A DNA stretch of 64,000 bases from JAIYCX01 sp964353175 (lineage in GTDB: Bacteria; Bdellovibrionota_C; UBA2361; SZUA-149; DAOLCO01). The notes under the pieces were generated by a model. That model was given only the letters and a program-made list of their open reading frames with translations, was not told the DNA's origin and did not search any database. The translations under genes were made by a program, and so were the position numbers. The stretch covers positions 12,832 through 76,831 of the forward strand of contig CAYGUX010000011.1 in assembly GCA_964353175.1 (NCBI GenBank). Reading direction: 5' to 3'. Shown one piece after another: positions 26,896 to 36,653 of this stretch (positions within the stretch are counted from its first letter, which is position 1; each line of letters begins with the position of its first letter).

Positions 26896-27171
26896 ATGTC
26901 TGAGCTTCTTAAAACGGCTGCAGGTGCCTTGGCTGGATTAATTTTCTTTTTTGCTACGATAATACAGTTCGTAAAACTGGTGAGGAGCAAAAATACAGAA
27001 GGACTCAGTATATGGTCGTGGTTTTTGTTCGGTGTCGGTAATGCTGGGTACTTCATTTACTTTGAAAGATACTCCGATCCAGTTGCCATAGTTGGACAAT
27101 TAGGTACTGCAATCGTCGATGCTTTTATCGTCGTCTATGCACTTAGGCTTAACTCAAGGAAGATTGGATGA
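26896..27171 (+). CDS. SemiSWEET-type transporter
   Basis: 91 aa from the ATG at 26896, giving a three-helix PQ-loop unit of normal length; the frame is open upstream to a TTG at 26827 but those residues are not part of the fold. The loop IIQFVKLVRSKNTEGLSIWSW matches the PQ-loop consensus except that the Pro is Ile. SemiSWEETs work as dimers and usually carry sugars. A GGTCAGT/ACTGACC hairpin at 27183-27210 follows. Confidence 0.85.
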   Translation: MSELLKTAAGALAGLIFFFATIIQFVKLVRSKNTEGLSIWSWFLFGVGNAGYFIYFERYSDPVAIVGQLGTAIVDAFIVVYALRLNSRKIG

Positions 27172-27473
27172 AACTAGGGTTAGGTCAGTACAAATGGTTT
27201 CCGACTGACCGCCCTTTCTCATTCAGATCTTCTTAACCAAAAATGTACCCGTTCCTTTTGCAATTAAATTTTCAAAAACTCTACCTCTTTGTTTCAAAAC
27301 AGGGGTTGCTCACATTGCTATAGAACTAAATAAAAGACAGCAATTAGAGTTAGTACGCGACTAAGAAGCTGTAACTACTACTCCTTTTCCCCTAACTCAC
27401 ACATCCCAACTAAACCCTAATAACACTTAAAGAATCTATAAATTGCAGTCGGGCGGGGTGAGAGCTTTCTATT
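27172..27473. other. Non-coding interval
   Basis: 302 bp without a gene. The only structure seen is the 7-bp hairpin at 27183-27210 just after the SemiSWEET gene, which may be its terminator although no clean T-tract follows. A G-rich segment (GGGCGGGGTGAGAG) near 27451-27464 could be the ribosome site of the next gene. Confidence 0.5.
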
Positions 27474-28538
27474 TTGAATAAAGCATTTAATCTTATTGAT
27501 GAAGCTATAAATCGAGGTTCTCTTACTGAAGCAGAACACGATAAAATAATGCATTTAATCCACAAAGATGGACAAATAGACAGTGACGAACAGGAAAAAC
27601 TATCAGAACTTTTCTCCGCTATTCAAACGAAACAAGTTGTTCTAACCAGAGACTTAGAAATCAAAAAAAACTCCTCAAAAGATCAACTCATTGAGGACGC
27701 AATTTCAAGAAATTCAAAAGATCTTAATCAGGAGAGAAAGGTAGAAGAAGGTTCAGGGAACCCCTTAGACGTACCCTCAACCCAACCTGCTCCTTCTCTC
27801 CCCTCTCCTGATTTTTTTTCCAAAGAAGTTGGTTCCAGTGCGCCAGAAGAGCTGGAATCAAGTTTTGATCATATCTTCAACCTAAGTCATTATACGCGAC
27901 CTAGTCATGCCCAACGATTTCATGCTGGGTCCGAACGACTACTAGATATAAATCTAGACGGAAAAGTATGGATTAAAACTGGCACCATGGTTGCCTACCA
28001 AGGCGGTATAAACTTTAGGCGTGAAGGCATAACCGAACATGGGTTTGGAAAACTACTCAAAAGAGGCGTAACAGGTGAAAGTAGCCCGCTGACTGCGGCA
28101 CAAGGTCAAGGGAATCTATATCTCGCCGACCAAGGGAAGAAAATAAAAGTAGTAGAGCTGAAAGGAATTCCTATTTATCTTCAGTCAAGTCATATACTGG
28201 CGTTTGACAGCCAAATAAAGTGGAACGTTGAAAGCTTATTTAATGTTGGTACTGCATTAGCAGGTGGACTCTTTCATATAGTATTTTCTGGACGTGGAAT
28301 GATCGCTTTTAGTGCTAGGTTTGAGCCCATAATACTCAGAGTCTCCCCTGGCAATCCTGTAATGACTGATGCAAATGCTACAGTTGGCTGGTCTAGTGGA
28401 GTTATTCCCAATGTCAAAACCGACGTAAACCTTCAAACCCTTATAGGAAGAGGAAGTGGTGAAACAATACAATTAAAATTCGAAGGAGATGGCTTCGTCA
28501 TAATTCAGCCTTTTGAGGAAATTAAAGAAAGCAAGTGA
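27474..28538 (+). CDS. AIM24-family protein with N-terminal extension
   Basis: 354 aa. Residues 1-60 look like a charged helical region (DEAINRGSLTEAEHDKIMHLI), followed by a disordered Pro/Ser linker; from about 145 a beta-rich AIM24/TRAP-like domain: VWIKTGTMVAYQGGINFRREG, LYLADQGKKIKVVEL, SHILAFDSQIKWNVES, and GGLFHIVFSGRGMIAFSA. The function of bacterial AIM24 is not established. TTG start at 27474 with GGTGAG 11 nt upstream. Confidence 0.8.
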   Translation: MNKAFNLIDEAINRGSLTEAEHDKIMHLIHKDGQIDSDEQEKLSELFSAIQTKQVVLTRDLEIKKNSSKDQLIEDAISRNSKDLNQERKVEEGSGNPLDVPSTQPAPSLPSPDFFSKEVGSSAPEELESSFDHIFNLSHYTRPSHAQRFHAGSERLLDINLDGKVWIKTGTMVAYQGGINFRREGITEHGFGKLLKRGVTGESSPLTAAQGQGNLYLADQGKKIKVVELKGIPIYLQSSHILAFDSQIKWNVESLFNVGTALAGGLFHIVFSGRGMIAFSARFEPIILRVSPGNPVMTDANATVGWSSGVIPNVKTDVNLQTLIGRGSGETIQLKFEGDGFVIIQPFEEIKESK

Positions 28539-28564
28539 GTAAATGACTAAGTCTTAGATTGAAC

Positions 28565-29335
28565 TTAGTGAGTATCCAGAGTTTCTAAAACTAGGGCATG
28601 AAGATTTTCGTCAAACGTAAGTACAACTTGCATCCCATCCGTCACCCACTCTAACTTCTGTCCCATAAAGTCAGATTCTACTCCACCTAAAGTTTCAATC
28701 AACAATGAGATTGGAGCATAGTCCCAGACTTTTCCGCCTTCACCTATAAAACAATGGGCATGACCCTTAGCAAGCTGTACTGCAACATGAACCGCAGTGC
28801 TAAAGCTCCTGATAATTCTAGCCTTTTTCACAATGGGAGTTAAAACCTTAGAACAATAAGACTCGCTTAACCAATTACCTAAACATTGAATAACAATACT
28901 CTCTTGAATTGTCTGAGGTACTTCCGGACCTATAAGCTTAACTCCATTGAGGTAACTTCCCTCATGTCGTGATGATGATAGTAGATTATTTAATTTAGGT
29001 TGATAGACTACAGAAGTATCTACTTTCCCATCTTTGAAATATGATATTAGAATCCCCCACTCCTCCCCACCATAAGAATAGTCAAATGTACCGTCTATTG
29101 GGTCGATAATAAAAGTTTCGGCTAAACTTAAAGAAAAGGACGAGTCCTCTTCCCCCAATATTGGAATTCCTGGAAAATCTCTACTCAAGCTCTGTACTAA
29201 CTGCTCTTGCACACGAAGGTCAGCCTCCGTTGCGAAGTCAGAGCCGCCTTTAGAAATTCTTTGCAATTTGGGCTTTTGCATCTGTAATGCGAGTGTACCA
29301 GCCGTCTTTATAATATTAGTTAAATTTTCAATCAT
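28565..29335 (-). CDS. Inositol monophosphatase-family phosphatase (IMPase or histidinol-phosphatase HisN type)
   Basis: 256 aa with the lithium-sensitive phosphatase metal motifs: ILGEEDS (Glu ligand), IDPIDGTFDYSYG (two Asp ligands) and VWDYAPISLLIETLGG (last Asp). Substrate could be inositol phosphate, histidinol phosphate or 3'-phosphoadenosine 5'-phosphate; the short length and IDGTFDY favour the HisN/IMPase branch without settling it. Confidence 0.87.
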   Translation of the reverse strand: MIENLTNIIKTAGTLALQMQKPKLQRISKGGSDFATEADLRVQEQLVQSLSRDFPGIPILGEEDSSFSLSLAETFIIDPIDGTFDYSYGGEEWGILISYFKDGKVDTSVVYQPKLNNLLSSSRHEGSYLNGVKLIGPEVPQTIQESIVIQCLGNWLSESYCSKVLTPIVKKARIIRSFSTAVHVAVQLAKGHAHCFIGEGGKVWDYAPISLLIETLGGVESDFMGQKLEWVTDGMQVVLTFDENLHALVLETLDTH

Positions 29336-29423
29336 TTTTATAACTCTTATCCTCGACCAATTAATGAAAGTTAGATATGTTATCGCTATTATTTATAAGA
29401 CTACTCTCTATACCAATTAATAA

Positions 29424-30566
29424 GTGGGTCAACCTGAAACATATCTACATAAGCGTCAAGAAGGCAAGAACGACGAAAGCCTTGAAGAGCAAATGCTTGA
29501 TGCGCTCGAGCTTTTTCACTATTCATTTGCCTTTAGAGACTCTCTTTTTGTAGTTTATGTAGAACACCTCAGTGCGCTAGAGAGTCTTTTCACTGATTTA
29601 AAATTAATTCAATCCGCTCAAATTTTCCTCCTCGTTGTCGTCAAACATTCTGAGATAGTTAAAAGAAGAATAAAATCTTTGAAATCAGAAGGCCTCTTAA
29701 TTGAGTATTTTAAACATGATGCGACTGAAGATATCCCATTGCAGAAGCAAAAGATTCTCAAAAAGGAATACTCCTCGCATGATGTAGTGGTCTTCGGCCT
29801 AGTGTCTAAGAATAAAAACTCCGAAATGGAATGTTTCAGCGAAGCCCTAGAAATATCTAGCCTTTTATCCCCTAAGAAATTCTTTTTTGTCAGTAATCAA
29901 AAAAGCCTTAATATAAACGGGGTTCCACTCTCTCATATAAGTTTAAAGGATCTAAGGCATGAGAATGCTCTCCCCAACATGGAGACTAAAAGAGAACTTA
30001 TTATAGACTTATTAGAAAAAACTGAGATTGATATTGTTATAATAGACCCAGCACCTGGCGCACTATTCCAGGAAGTATTCACTCACCAAGGTAGAGGCAC
30101 GTTACTTACCAAAGAATACAACAACGAAATCCGTCGAGGGGAATCGAAAGATGTATTTACTGTATCAAGATTAATTAAACCCCATATTGAACGGGGGCTA
30201 ATTCTTCCTATGACCGATGAAGAGTTAGCAGGTGAGATAAATAATTTCCTCCTATACTCCATAAATGGGTCAATCGTTGCTGGCGCCAAAATAATCAACT
30301 ATGGCGATACTGGCGAGCTCTCAAAATTCTTTAGTTTGCCTAGATTTAGAAGACGTGGACATGCCAGACTAGTTGCATTAGCCCTAATTGAAGAAGCTCA
30401 AAAAACAGGCAAAAAATACGTTTTCTCTCTAAGCATTTCCCCGGGAATGTGGGACTTCTTTATATCACTTGGATTTCAAGAGATTGATAGAAATGCTCTT
30501 CCAGTAGAGTGGAAAAATGGATATGATTTCAGTAGAAAGTCTAAAGCCTTTGCCCTTTACCTATAA
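29424..30566 (+). CDS. N-acetylglutamate synthase-like protein (ArgA-type: kinase-like domain plus GNAT)
   Basis: 380 aa. The C-terminal third matches ArgA: THQGRGTLLTKEYNNEIRRG, LIKPHIERGLI, then GNAT FFSLPRFRRRGHARLVALAL (acetyl-CoA loop), WDFFISLGFQEI, LPVEWKNGYDFSRKSKAF. The N-terminal part corresponds to the amino-acid-kinase domain but has lost its recognisable motifs, as in some divergent ArgA enzymes. It would acetylate glutamate in arginine synthesis. The next gene, 20 nt away, acts on arginine-like guanidines, supporting this pathway. GTG start at 29424 is uncertain. Confidence 0.75.
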   Translation: MGQPETYLHKRQEGKNDESLEEQMLDALELFHYSFAFRDSLFVVYVEHLSALESLFTDLKLIQSAQIFLLVVVKHSEIVKRRIKSLKSEGLLIEYFKHDATEDIPLQKQKILKKEYSSHDVVVFGLVSKNKNSEMECFSEALEISSLLSPKKFFFVSNQKSLNINGVPLSHISLKDLRHENALPNMETKRELIIDLLEKTEIDIVIIDPAPGALFQEVFTHQGRGTLLTKEYNNEIRRGESKDVFTVSRLIKPHIERGLILPMTDEELAGEINNFLLYSINGSIVAGAKIINYGDTGELSKFFSLPRFRRRGHARLVALALIEEAQKTGKKYVFSLSISPGMWDFFISLGFQEIDRNALPVEWKNGYDFSRKSKAFALYL

Positions 30567-30586
30567 TCAGTTTACAAGCTTAAATT

Positions 30587-31417
30587 ATGGCCTTTACAAA
30601 ACCAACTATTTTAATGTGTACCCCTACATTCTTCAAAGTATCCTATGTGATAAATCCATGGATGCATGGCAACTTATCCAATACTACCTCTGAACAATCT
30701 CTAATACAGTGGAATACCCTCAAAGATAATCTCTCCAAAGTTGCAACCATTAAAATCATTGATCCAATTGATGGCCTACCAGACGAAGTCTTTACTGCCA
30801 ATGCAGGGCTCGTTGTAGGTGAGAAGTTCATTCCTTCTAGATTCTATTTTAATGAACGTAGAGGAGAAGAGCCATATTTTAAAGCTTGGTTTGAAGAAAA
30901 TGAATTCGAGATACATCCCTTAGGTCAGGACCTATGCTTTGAAGGTGCTGGTGATGCTCTATTAGATAGAAGTAAACCCATCCTATGGGCTGGCTACGGC
31001 TTTAGGACAGACATAAGGGCCCACTCTGAAATCAGAAAAATCATTTCAGAGGAAGTGGTCTCCCTTAAATTGCTGGATGACAGATTTTACCATCTTGATA
31101 CCTGCTTTTGCCCTCTTAGTGATGGCTATTTAATGTATTATCCGCAAGCTTTTGATGGCCCATCTAATCGCCTCATCAAGCTTCATACTCCAGAAGATAA
31201 AAGGATAGTAGTAAATGAGCAAGATGCCAAGATATTTGCTTGCAACGCAGTAAACATTGGTAAAGATATTTTTCTAAATGAAGTTTCTGATGACTTAGTG
31301 AATACCCTAAAGAAAAAAGGGTTTAATTCTATACGTTCAAATACCAGTGAGTTTTTAAAAGCAGGTGGATCCTCTAAGTGTCTAACAATCAGACTAGATG
31401 AAAATTCAATAGCCTAA
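30587..31417 (+). CDS. Arginine/dimethylarginine hydrolase (amidinotransferase fold; DDAH or arginine dihydrolase type)
   Basis: 276 aa of the guanidino-modifying enzyme fold: LMCTPTFFKVSYVINPWM at the start, LPDEVFTANAGLVVGEK, GAGDALLD, LLDDRFYHLDTCFCPL (catalytic His) and the C-terminal nucleophile in KAGGSSKCLTIRL. Members hydrolyse dimethylarginine or convert arginine to ornithine; the sequence does not decide between them. Coupling to the ArgA-like gene upstream suggests arginine turnover. Confidence 0.87.
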   Translation: MAFTKPTILMCTPTFFKVSYVINPWMHGNLSNTTSEQSLIQWNTLKDNLSKVATIKIIDPIDGLPDEVFTANAGLVVGEKFIPSRFYFNERRGEEPYFKAWFEENEFEIHPLGQDLCFEGAGDALLDRSKPILWAGYGFRTDIRAHSEIRKIISEEVVSLKLLDDRFYHLDTCFCPLSDGYLMYYPQAFDGPSNRLIKLHTPEDKRIVVNEQDAKIFACNAVNIGKDIFLNEVSDDLVNTLKKKGFNSIRSNTSEFLKAGGSSKCLTIRLDENSIA

Positions 31418-31690
31418 CTACTGCTTTTGAATCCCGTAAAGAGTCCAAGTAAAACCAACATCGCTTTTACCATCGATAAAAATCTCCCAACCTACGTCAG
31501 GAGTAGATTGATCTCCTCTTGAATCCAAAACCAACTCTTCACCATTTACATCTAAAACAATATCCACACCATTAGACCTATCATCCCAAGATAAAGGTTT
31601 GGACCCAGGCTTATACTTACCTTGAACAAGGCCAGTAACAATACTTCTAAATGGTTTAATTTTTTCTGTCATACTGATTGTAGAATTCAT
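31418..31690 (-). CDS. Hypothetical protein, 90 aa
   Basis: Not recognised. Short beta-rich protein (GVDIVLDVNGEELVLDSRGD, WEIFIDGKSDVGFTWTLYGI), soluble, no signal. It abuts the convergent hydrolase gene with no spacer and is followed upstream by another small gene 12 nt away, so both probably share an mRNA. The start may be an internal ATG (residue 7). Confidence 0.6.
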   Translation of the reverse strand: MNSTISMTEKIKPFRSIVTGLVQGKYKPGSKPLSWDDRSNGVDIVLDVNGEELVLDSRGDQSTPDVGWEIFIDGKSDVGFTWTLYGIQKQ

Positions 31691-31702
31691 TAGCTAAGCA
31701 AA

Positions 31703-32077
31703 CTAACTTGGCAAAAATGTTTTCTCTATAGTCGCACCAAAGTATGGTGTAGGACCTTGACTAACATCTCTCATCATTTCAGCTGCTTCTCTTGTATCAA
31801 CAATTCCCCACTGAAATCTTGGTTCACCTCGTGAGCCAGGATCTAAAATTTTTCTCACGACCAAGAAACAATCATCCGAAACAGCATCAGCCTTATCGAC
31901 CATGCGGTATATATGGCACTGAAATTTCAATGCGTTTGCAGTTCTTTGAGCTTTTTTCTCTAAAGACTCCATATCTAGAGATATTTCCCACTCAGAAGAC
32001 TGTACTCCTGGGCAAGCATATAAATCCTTACCATTATTGATTGATCTTTCAAGATCTTCTAGGTAATCAATTGACAT
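31703..32077 (-). CDS. Hypothetical protein, 124 aa
   Basis: Not recognised. Start ATG at 32077 chosen for AGAGGA 7 nt upstream. Acidic, with CPGVQSSEWEISLDME and a C-terminal part FQWGIVDTREAAEMMRDV. No membrane segment. Probably co-transcribed with the 31418 gene. Confidence 0.65.
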   Translation of the reverse strand: MSIDYLEDLERSINNGKDLYACPGVQSSEWEISLDMESLEKKAQRTANALKFQCHIYRMVDKADAVSDDCFLVVRKILDPGSRGEPRFQWGIVDTREAAEMMRDVSQGPTPYFGATIEKTFLPS

Positions 32078-32198
32078 ATTTTTTCCTCTTACAAAATGTA
32101 ACAACTTTAAATCGTTATAGCTGGCACCTATACTTTCGGCAAGTACTCAATCCAAGATTAACACTCTTTTATCGCTAATATTGGATTCAGATAATTTC

Positions 32199-32495
32199 TT
32201 AATCTACACCAGGTAAATCACCGCCATTCAATCTCTTATTCAATTCTTTACCAAGCTTAAAGGTAGGAAGTTTTTTAGGCGCTACTTCTATTTTTTCACC
32301 AGTTTTAGGGTTTCTGCCCATATAACTCTCGTAATCTTTTACCTTAAAACGTCCAAATCCTCGAATTTCTATTCGGCCACCTTCAAAAAGAGTATTCTTC
32401 ATTTTAGAAAACATCAATTGTACTAACTCTTCTGCTTGAACGCTTCCTACTCCTGTCCTTTCGGCAAGCTTTTCTATTAGCTCTGACTTATTCAT
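32199..32495 (-). CDS. HU/IHF-family DNA-bending protein
   Basis: 98 aa. MNKSELIEKLAERTG, GGRIEIRGFGRFKVK and GRNPKTGEKIEVAPKKLPTFKLGKEL are the HU/IHF core, including the intercalating-Pro arm region (RNPKTGE). The IEIRGFGRF form leans to IHF. A short acidic tail (GGDLPGVD) follows. Confidence 0.95.
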   Translation of the reverse strand: MNKSELIEKLAERTGVGSVQAEELVQLMFSKMKNTLFEGGRIEIRGFGRFKVKDYESYMGRNPKTGEKIEVAPKKLPTFKLGKELNKRLNGGDLPGVD

Positions 32496-32620
32496 CGGTT
32501 TGAGTCCTTATTTAAATAAATAAACAATATTTTGGTACCACTTTATAAAATTCATACTACCTCGGTTCATGCTAACTCTTTATAAGAATTACAACAATAC
32601 CCGTAATATTAGACTCAGTT

Positions 32621-32694
32621 TGCCCACGATAGGATTCGAACCTATGACCCCAGGTTTAGGAAACCTGTGCTCTATCCTACTGAGCTACGAGGGC
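32621..32694 (-). tRNA. tRNA-Arg, anticodon CCT
   Basis: 74-nt cloverleaf on the minus strand: D stem GCTC/GAGC, anticodon stem CAGGT/ACCTG with loop TTCCTAA, T arm ATAGG-TTCGAAT-CCTAT and discriminator A. One T-T mismatch at acceptor pair 5. CCA is not encoded. Confidence 0.95.
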
Positions 32695-32830
32695 ATGATT
32701 TGTACTGCTGGCCGGTAAATACTATAAATTCAAATACTTATCAAGCTTACTTAAGCGATAAATTATAGATAGCTTAATAATTATTTAGCTTAAAGTAGCT
32801 AAAATAATTAAGAATAATCAGAGCAACGAC

Positions 32831-33682
32831 CTAACGTAGCCATGCCAAAAGAGGCTCTAGACTATCATTCACTCTATATCTAGGCTTATTTTTCGATGGT
32901 TTTAATAAAGGTAGTGGGTCTACCGCGACTGCCCTTCCCCTACTATCCTTAGCTCTCACTTCAAAATGCAAGTGTGGACCTTCGGTTTTTCCAGTCATCC
33001 CTACTTCTGCAATCACTTGGCCCCTCTTCACATTCTCACCCTTTGAGGCTTTCAAGGATCTATTGTGCGCATAGACTGTGATCAGATTATCACTTCCTTT
33101 AACAACCAATAAGTTACCATACCCTCCAAGATCCGAACCTGAATAGGCGACAATTCCATCATGAGCCGCTAATACCTTTGTCCCAATGGGACTAGCGAGA
33201 TCTAAACCATCATGAAAACTTCCACTTCTAGGGCCAAAGTTAGAAACGATTCTGGAAGCTTCTATTAATGGCCAATTCAAAGCGCCTCCTGAAAAGATAG
33301 TTGGTTTGTCACTATAGGTATTGTTGTCACCTTCTCGAAGAGAGGCATTAGTGATAGAAGCACTAGGGCCGTTGATTAAGTGCAAACTAGAATCTTCATC
33401 TTCGTACTGATAAGCTACCAACAAACGTTGACCTACTCTTAAAAACTTATCTCCCTGCAGTCCGTTTAATAACAAGATCTCATCAGGCGTCGTTAAGAAT
33501 CGACTGCTTATCCCGAGCAAGCTTTCCCCTTTTACGATAGTGTGAAAAACAGGTTTCTTAGGAGTACTGTCATAAGCACCAAATCCTGAGATCGCACATC
33601 CTGAGATGAAAGAAAGTATTGCCAAAGACAAAATTAATAAAACTGTTAGGGAACATGAACTTTTTCTAAAAATATACTTCAA
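32831..33682 (-). CDS. LysM and M23 peptidase-domain lipoprotein (NlpD/EnvC type)
   Basis: 283 aa. Lipoprotein signal ends FISGC (cleavage before Cys29). One LysM (HTIVKGESLLGISSRF...LLLNGL) binds peptidoglycan; the C-terminal M23 domain has FHDGLDLASPIGTKVLAA and GPHLHFEVR, with the zinc-ligand His and Asp present. It may cleave cross-links or, as NlpD, activate amidases at division. Confidence 0.9.
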   Translation of the reverse strand: MKYIFRKSSCSLTVLLILSLAILSFISGCAISGFGAYDSTPKKPVFHTIVKGESLLGISSRFLTTPDEILLLNGLQGDKFLRVGQRLLVAYQYEDEDSSLHLINGPSASITNASLREGDNNTYSDKPTIFSGGALNWPLIEASRIVSNFGPRSGSFHDGLDLASPIGTKVLAAHDGIVAYSGSDLGGYGNLLVVKGSDNLITVYAHNRSLKASKGENVKRGQVIAEVGMTGKTEGPHLHFEVRAKDSRGRAVAVDPLPLLKPSKNKPRYRVNDSLEPLLAWLR

Positions 33683-33751
33683 ATCACCACCTATGTAGTT
33701 GAGAAGGATACATAATCTCTAAATAAGATGCATCTGACAAGCAAAAAAGAA

Positions 33752-33826
33752 TCGGGGCGAGCGGATTCGAACCGCCGACCTCTCGCACCCCAAGCGAACG
33801 CGCTAGCCAGGCTGCGCCACGCCCCG
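33752..33826 (-). tRNA. tRNA-Pro, anticodon GGG
   Basis: 75-nt cloverleaf on the minus strand: acceptor CGGGGCG/CGCCCCG fully paired, anticodon stem TTCGC/GCGAG with loop TTGGGGT, T arm GCGG-TTCGAAT-CCGC, discriminator A. Confidence 0.95.
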
Positions 33827-33979
33827 ATATTACATTACACACTACTAAAACAAATGAAGATAAAAAACACCAGAAAAACCAATTAGGGAGACAACTAGAG
33901 GAAAAATAAATCAGATGGGATACTTATATAAATCCCAGAAAACATCAAGTTGCTTCATCTAACTTAAAGCAAGGTCATT

Positions 33980-35434
33980 CTAAATCAAATCATCGTCATC
34001 ATCACCTAGACCTAAGTCCGCACCTAAATAATCATACTCCTCAGACCTCTCCTCTAGATTAACAAATAAAGTATATTCACCTTGAAAACCTAGCCGAACA
34101 GTCCCGACGGAACCATTTCTATGCTTAGAAATTATTAACTCAGCCACACCCTTATGTGGAGAATCACTATTATAAACCTCGTCCCTATATACAAATCCGA
34201 TAATGTCCGCGTCCTGCTCTATCGCACCAGATTCACGTAGATCAGCCATCATTGGACGCTTATCAACCCGAGTTTCGACGGCACGATTAAGCTGAGATAA
34301 GGCAATCACGGGTACATTTAATTCTTTGGCCAAACCTTTTAGAGATGCAGAAATTTCAGATATTTCCTGATCTCGTCTTTCAGAAGTTCTTTGCGATCCC
34401 TTCATCAACTGCAAATAATCCACGATAACCATATCTAAAGGGGCTTCTCTATGTAGTCTTCTTGCTTTAGCTCTTAATTCGAGGACTGAGATAGCTGCGG
34501 TATCATCAACATATATATCTGCCTGAGAAATCTTACCTGCTGCATCTACTAATTTAGGGAAATCACTCTCCGCAAGCTTTCCACTCCTTACTTTTGAATT
34601 ATTAACTTTAGCCTCTGCGCAAAGTAATCTTGTTACAATCTGATCCTTTGACATTTCGAGAGAAAAAACTGCGACTCTCTTATGCAAATGAACTCCAATA
34701 TGCCTAGCTATACTTAGAGCCAGAGCAGTCTTACCCATACTAGGCCTTCCAGCTAAAATAATTAAATCAGATGGTTGAAAGCCTGAGGTTAATTCATCTA
34801 AATCATCAAAACCTGAAATCAATCCTGTATATTGATCATTATTTATATACAGTTGTTCAATTCGTTTGATTGAATCCTTCACCACGTCTCCAACCTTAGA
34901 GAAACTAGGCTTAACTTTTTGATCTGAGATAGCAAAAATTCGTTGTTCGACTGCGTCCAACAAGTCATCTATTCTTTCGGTCGTATCAAATGCATCCTTT
35001 GAGATCTCACCTGCTTGATGAATTAATTTACGCCGAATAGACATCTCCCTAATCAGTCGGCTATAAAACTGAGTGTGTGCAGAAGTTGGAACAACATCTA
35101 CCAAGGTACTTAAATACTCTGGACCACCTACCGTTGTAAGATTACCATTCGCATCCAATTCCGAGGACAATGTCACAATATCGATAGGTTCACTACGCTC
35201 TGATAGCGATAACATCGATTCAAATATAGAACTGTGCGCTCCTCGATAAAAATCATCCTTATAAATAATTTCCACAGCTGAATGTAGTGACTCATTATCC
35301 AATAAAATTGCACCCAAGACAGCCTGTTCAGCTTCCACTGAATGCGGTGGAATACGCCCCGTTGAGATACCTTCAAACCTTGATTCGTCAGTATCTCTTG
35401 GCTCTAATCTTTCAAATTTTCTTTTAGGCTTCAT
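33980..35434 (-). CDS. dnaB: Replicative DNA helicase DnaB
   Basis: 484 aa. N-terminal domain IPPHSVEAEQAVLGAILLDN; RecA-like motor with Walker A AGRPSMGKTALALSIA, VFSLEMSKDQ, LDMVIVDYLQLM (Walker B) and SQLNRAVETR. Ends in an acidic tail (GDDDDDLI). The start is 11 nt inside the end of the upstream TPR lipoprotein gene. Confidence 0.97.
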   Translation of the reverse strand: MKPKRKFERLEPRDTDESRFEGISTGRIPPHSVEAEQAVLGAILLDNESLHSAVEIIYKDDFYRGAHSSIFESMLSLSERSEPIDIVTLSSELDANGNLTTVGGPEYLSTLVDVVPTSAHTQFYSRLIREMSIRRKLIHQAGEISKDAFDTTERIDDLLDAVEQRIFAISDQKVKPSFSKVGDVVKDSIKRIEQLYINNDQYTGLISGFDDLDELTSGFQPSDLIILAGRPSMGKTALALSIARHIGVHLHKRVAVFSLEMSKDQIVTRLLCAEAKVNNSKVRSGKLAESDFPKLVDAAGKISQADIYVDDTAAISVLELRAKARRLHREAPLDMVIVDYLQLMKGSQRTSERRDQEISEISASLKGLAKELNVPVIALSQLNRAVETRVDKRPMMADLRESGAIEQDADIIGFVYRDEVYNSDSPHKGVAELIISKHRNGSVGTVRLGFQGEYTLFVNLEERSEEYDYLGADLGLGDDDDDLI

Positions 35435-36422
35435 TTGTACTACAGACCTCCATATACGCTTTATTTACCAACTGATATGTTTTATCTGGCCAATATCCCT
35501 TCGAGTTAAAATGTTTTACCTTACAAGGCGCAGAAGCATCATCCAGAAGTGATTCTTTTATCAATAAGCTATCAGCTTCTTGACTTTCCAAACTAAACCT
35601 AAGCAAACGTGATGCAGCAATCTCTTCTTGGCTCAAGCCAGAAGATCCTAAGACTTGATCTAAAACTATCTTTGCAAGTTCAGATTCACTATTCGCTACA
35701 AGTGCCAGTGCATAATCAAATAATATATTAGTAGGTAGCGCTTCCTTATGAACAATAACGGCTCCCCGCAATAGCTCTAAAGCGGAACCTAATGATTCCA
35801 AAGAGAGTAACATCCGAATATGTACGCTAGCCTCTTCTAAGGTGCCAGTATGCTGATACGCACTATACGAACTACATACAGCTTCATCGTACCGGCCTAA
35901 AAGATACAAGGCAGAAGCCTTAAGTCTCTCAACTTTAGCACTAAGACCTAGGGTTCTAGCTACTCCATTCGCTCTAATAAACTCTGATTCAGATATTTTC
36001 TGATTAATATCCACAATGGAATCTAAAATTGTGATGGCTTCACTATATCTATTGACAGATACCATCACCCTCGCCAAATTAAATTTCGGTGCTAAGAAAT
36101 TCGGCTCTAATGAAATTGCTTTTTGTAAAATCAACTCAGACTCTTGGAATCTATCCTCTAGATACAATAGATAACCCAAATCATTATACTGAAGTGCAAG
36201 ATTCGGACTATTCTTAATTTCCTTTCTCAAAATTAGTTCCGCGTCATCAAATCTACCTGCCAACATAAGCTCTTTGGCCCTGCTTAGGTTACTGACTTTT
36301 TGAAACTCTCTGTCAGATAGATATTGTGGTGTAGTTTCTAGTGGTGGCAACAAACATGAAGATAACACTACTACCGACATTACGGCAATGATTACTGAGG
36401 AAAAACGTGAGACTATGCGCAT
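35424..36422 (-). CDS. TPR-repeat lipoprotein
   Basis: 332 aa. Signal peptide with lipobox LSSC (Cys23). At least three TPR units follow (LMLAGRFDDAELILRKEIK, LALQYNDLGYLLYLEDRFQESELIL, FLAPKFNLARVMVSVNRYSEA), so an envelope scaffold is likely; PilF/PilW-like lipoproteins have this plan but no pilus genes are near. Confidence 0.85.
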   Translation of the reverse strand: MRIVSRFSSVIIAVMSVVVLSSCLLPPLETTPQYLSDREFQKVSNLSRAKELMLAGRFDDAELILRKEIKNSPNLALQYNDLGYLLYLEDRFQESELILQKAISLEPNFLAPKFNLARVMVSVNRYSEAITILDSIVDINQKISESEFIRANGVARTLGLSAKVERLKASALYLLGRYDEAVCSSYSAYQHTGTLEEASVHIRMLLSLESLGSALELLRGAVIVHKEALPTNILFDYALALVANSESELAKIVLDQVLGSSGLSQEEIAASRLLRFSLESQEADSLLIKESLLDDASAPCKVKHFNSKGYWPDKTYQLVNKAYMEVCSTNEA

Positions 36423-36653
36423 TGTTATTTAATTGAGTAAATATTGAAGGGCTGAGAGTAAGACGAACTTGGCAGTATTTCAAGTAAGCACCCTTTTTAT
36501 CAGTCCTAAAGAAAACACTTAGATTAAGGCACTGCTAAACAACAGGTTTTTCTCCATCCCTTGATCTACATGAATTCTAATATCAAAAATCCTTTCTTTT
36601 AAATTCCCTAATTTAATGCTACTTTAACACAAACTTATTATATTACAGGAAAC

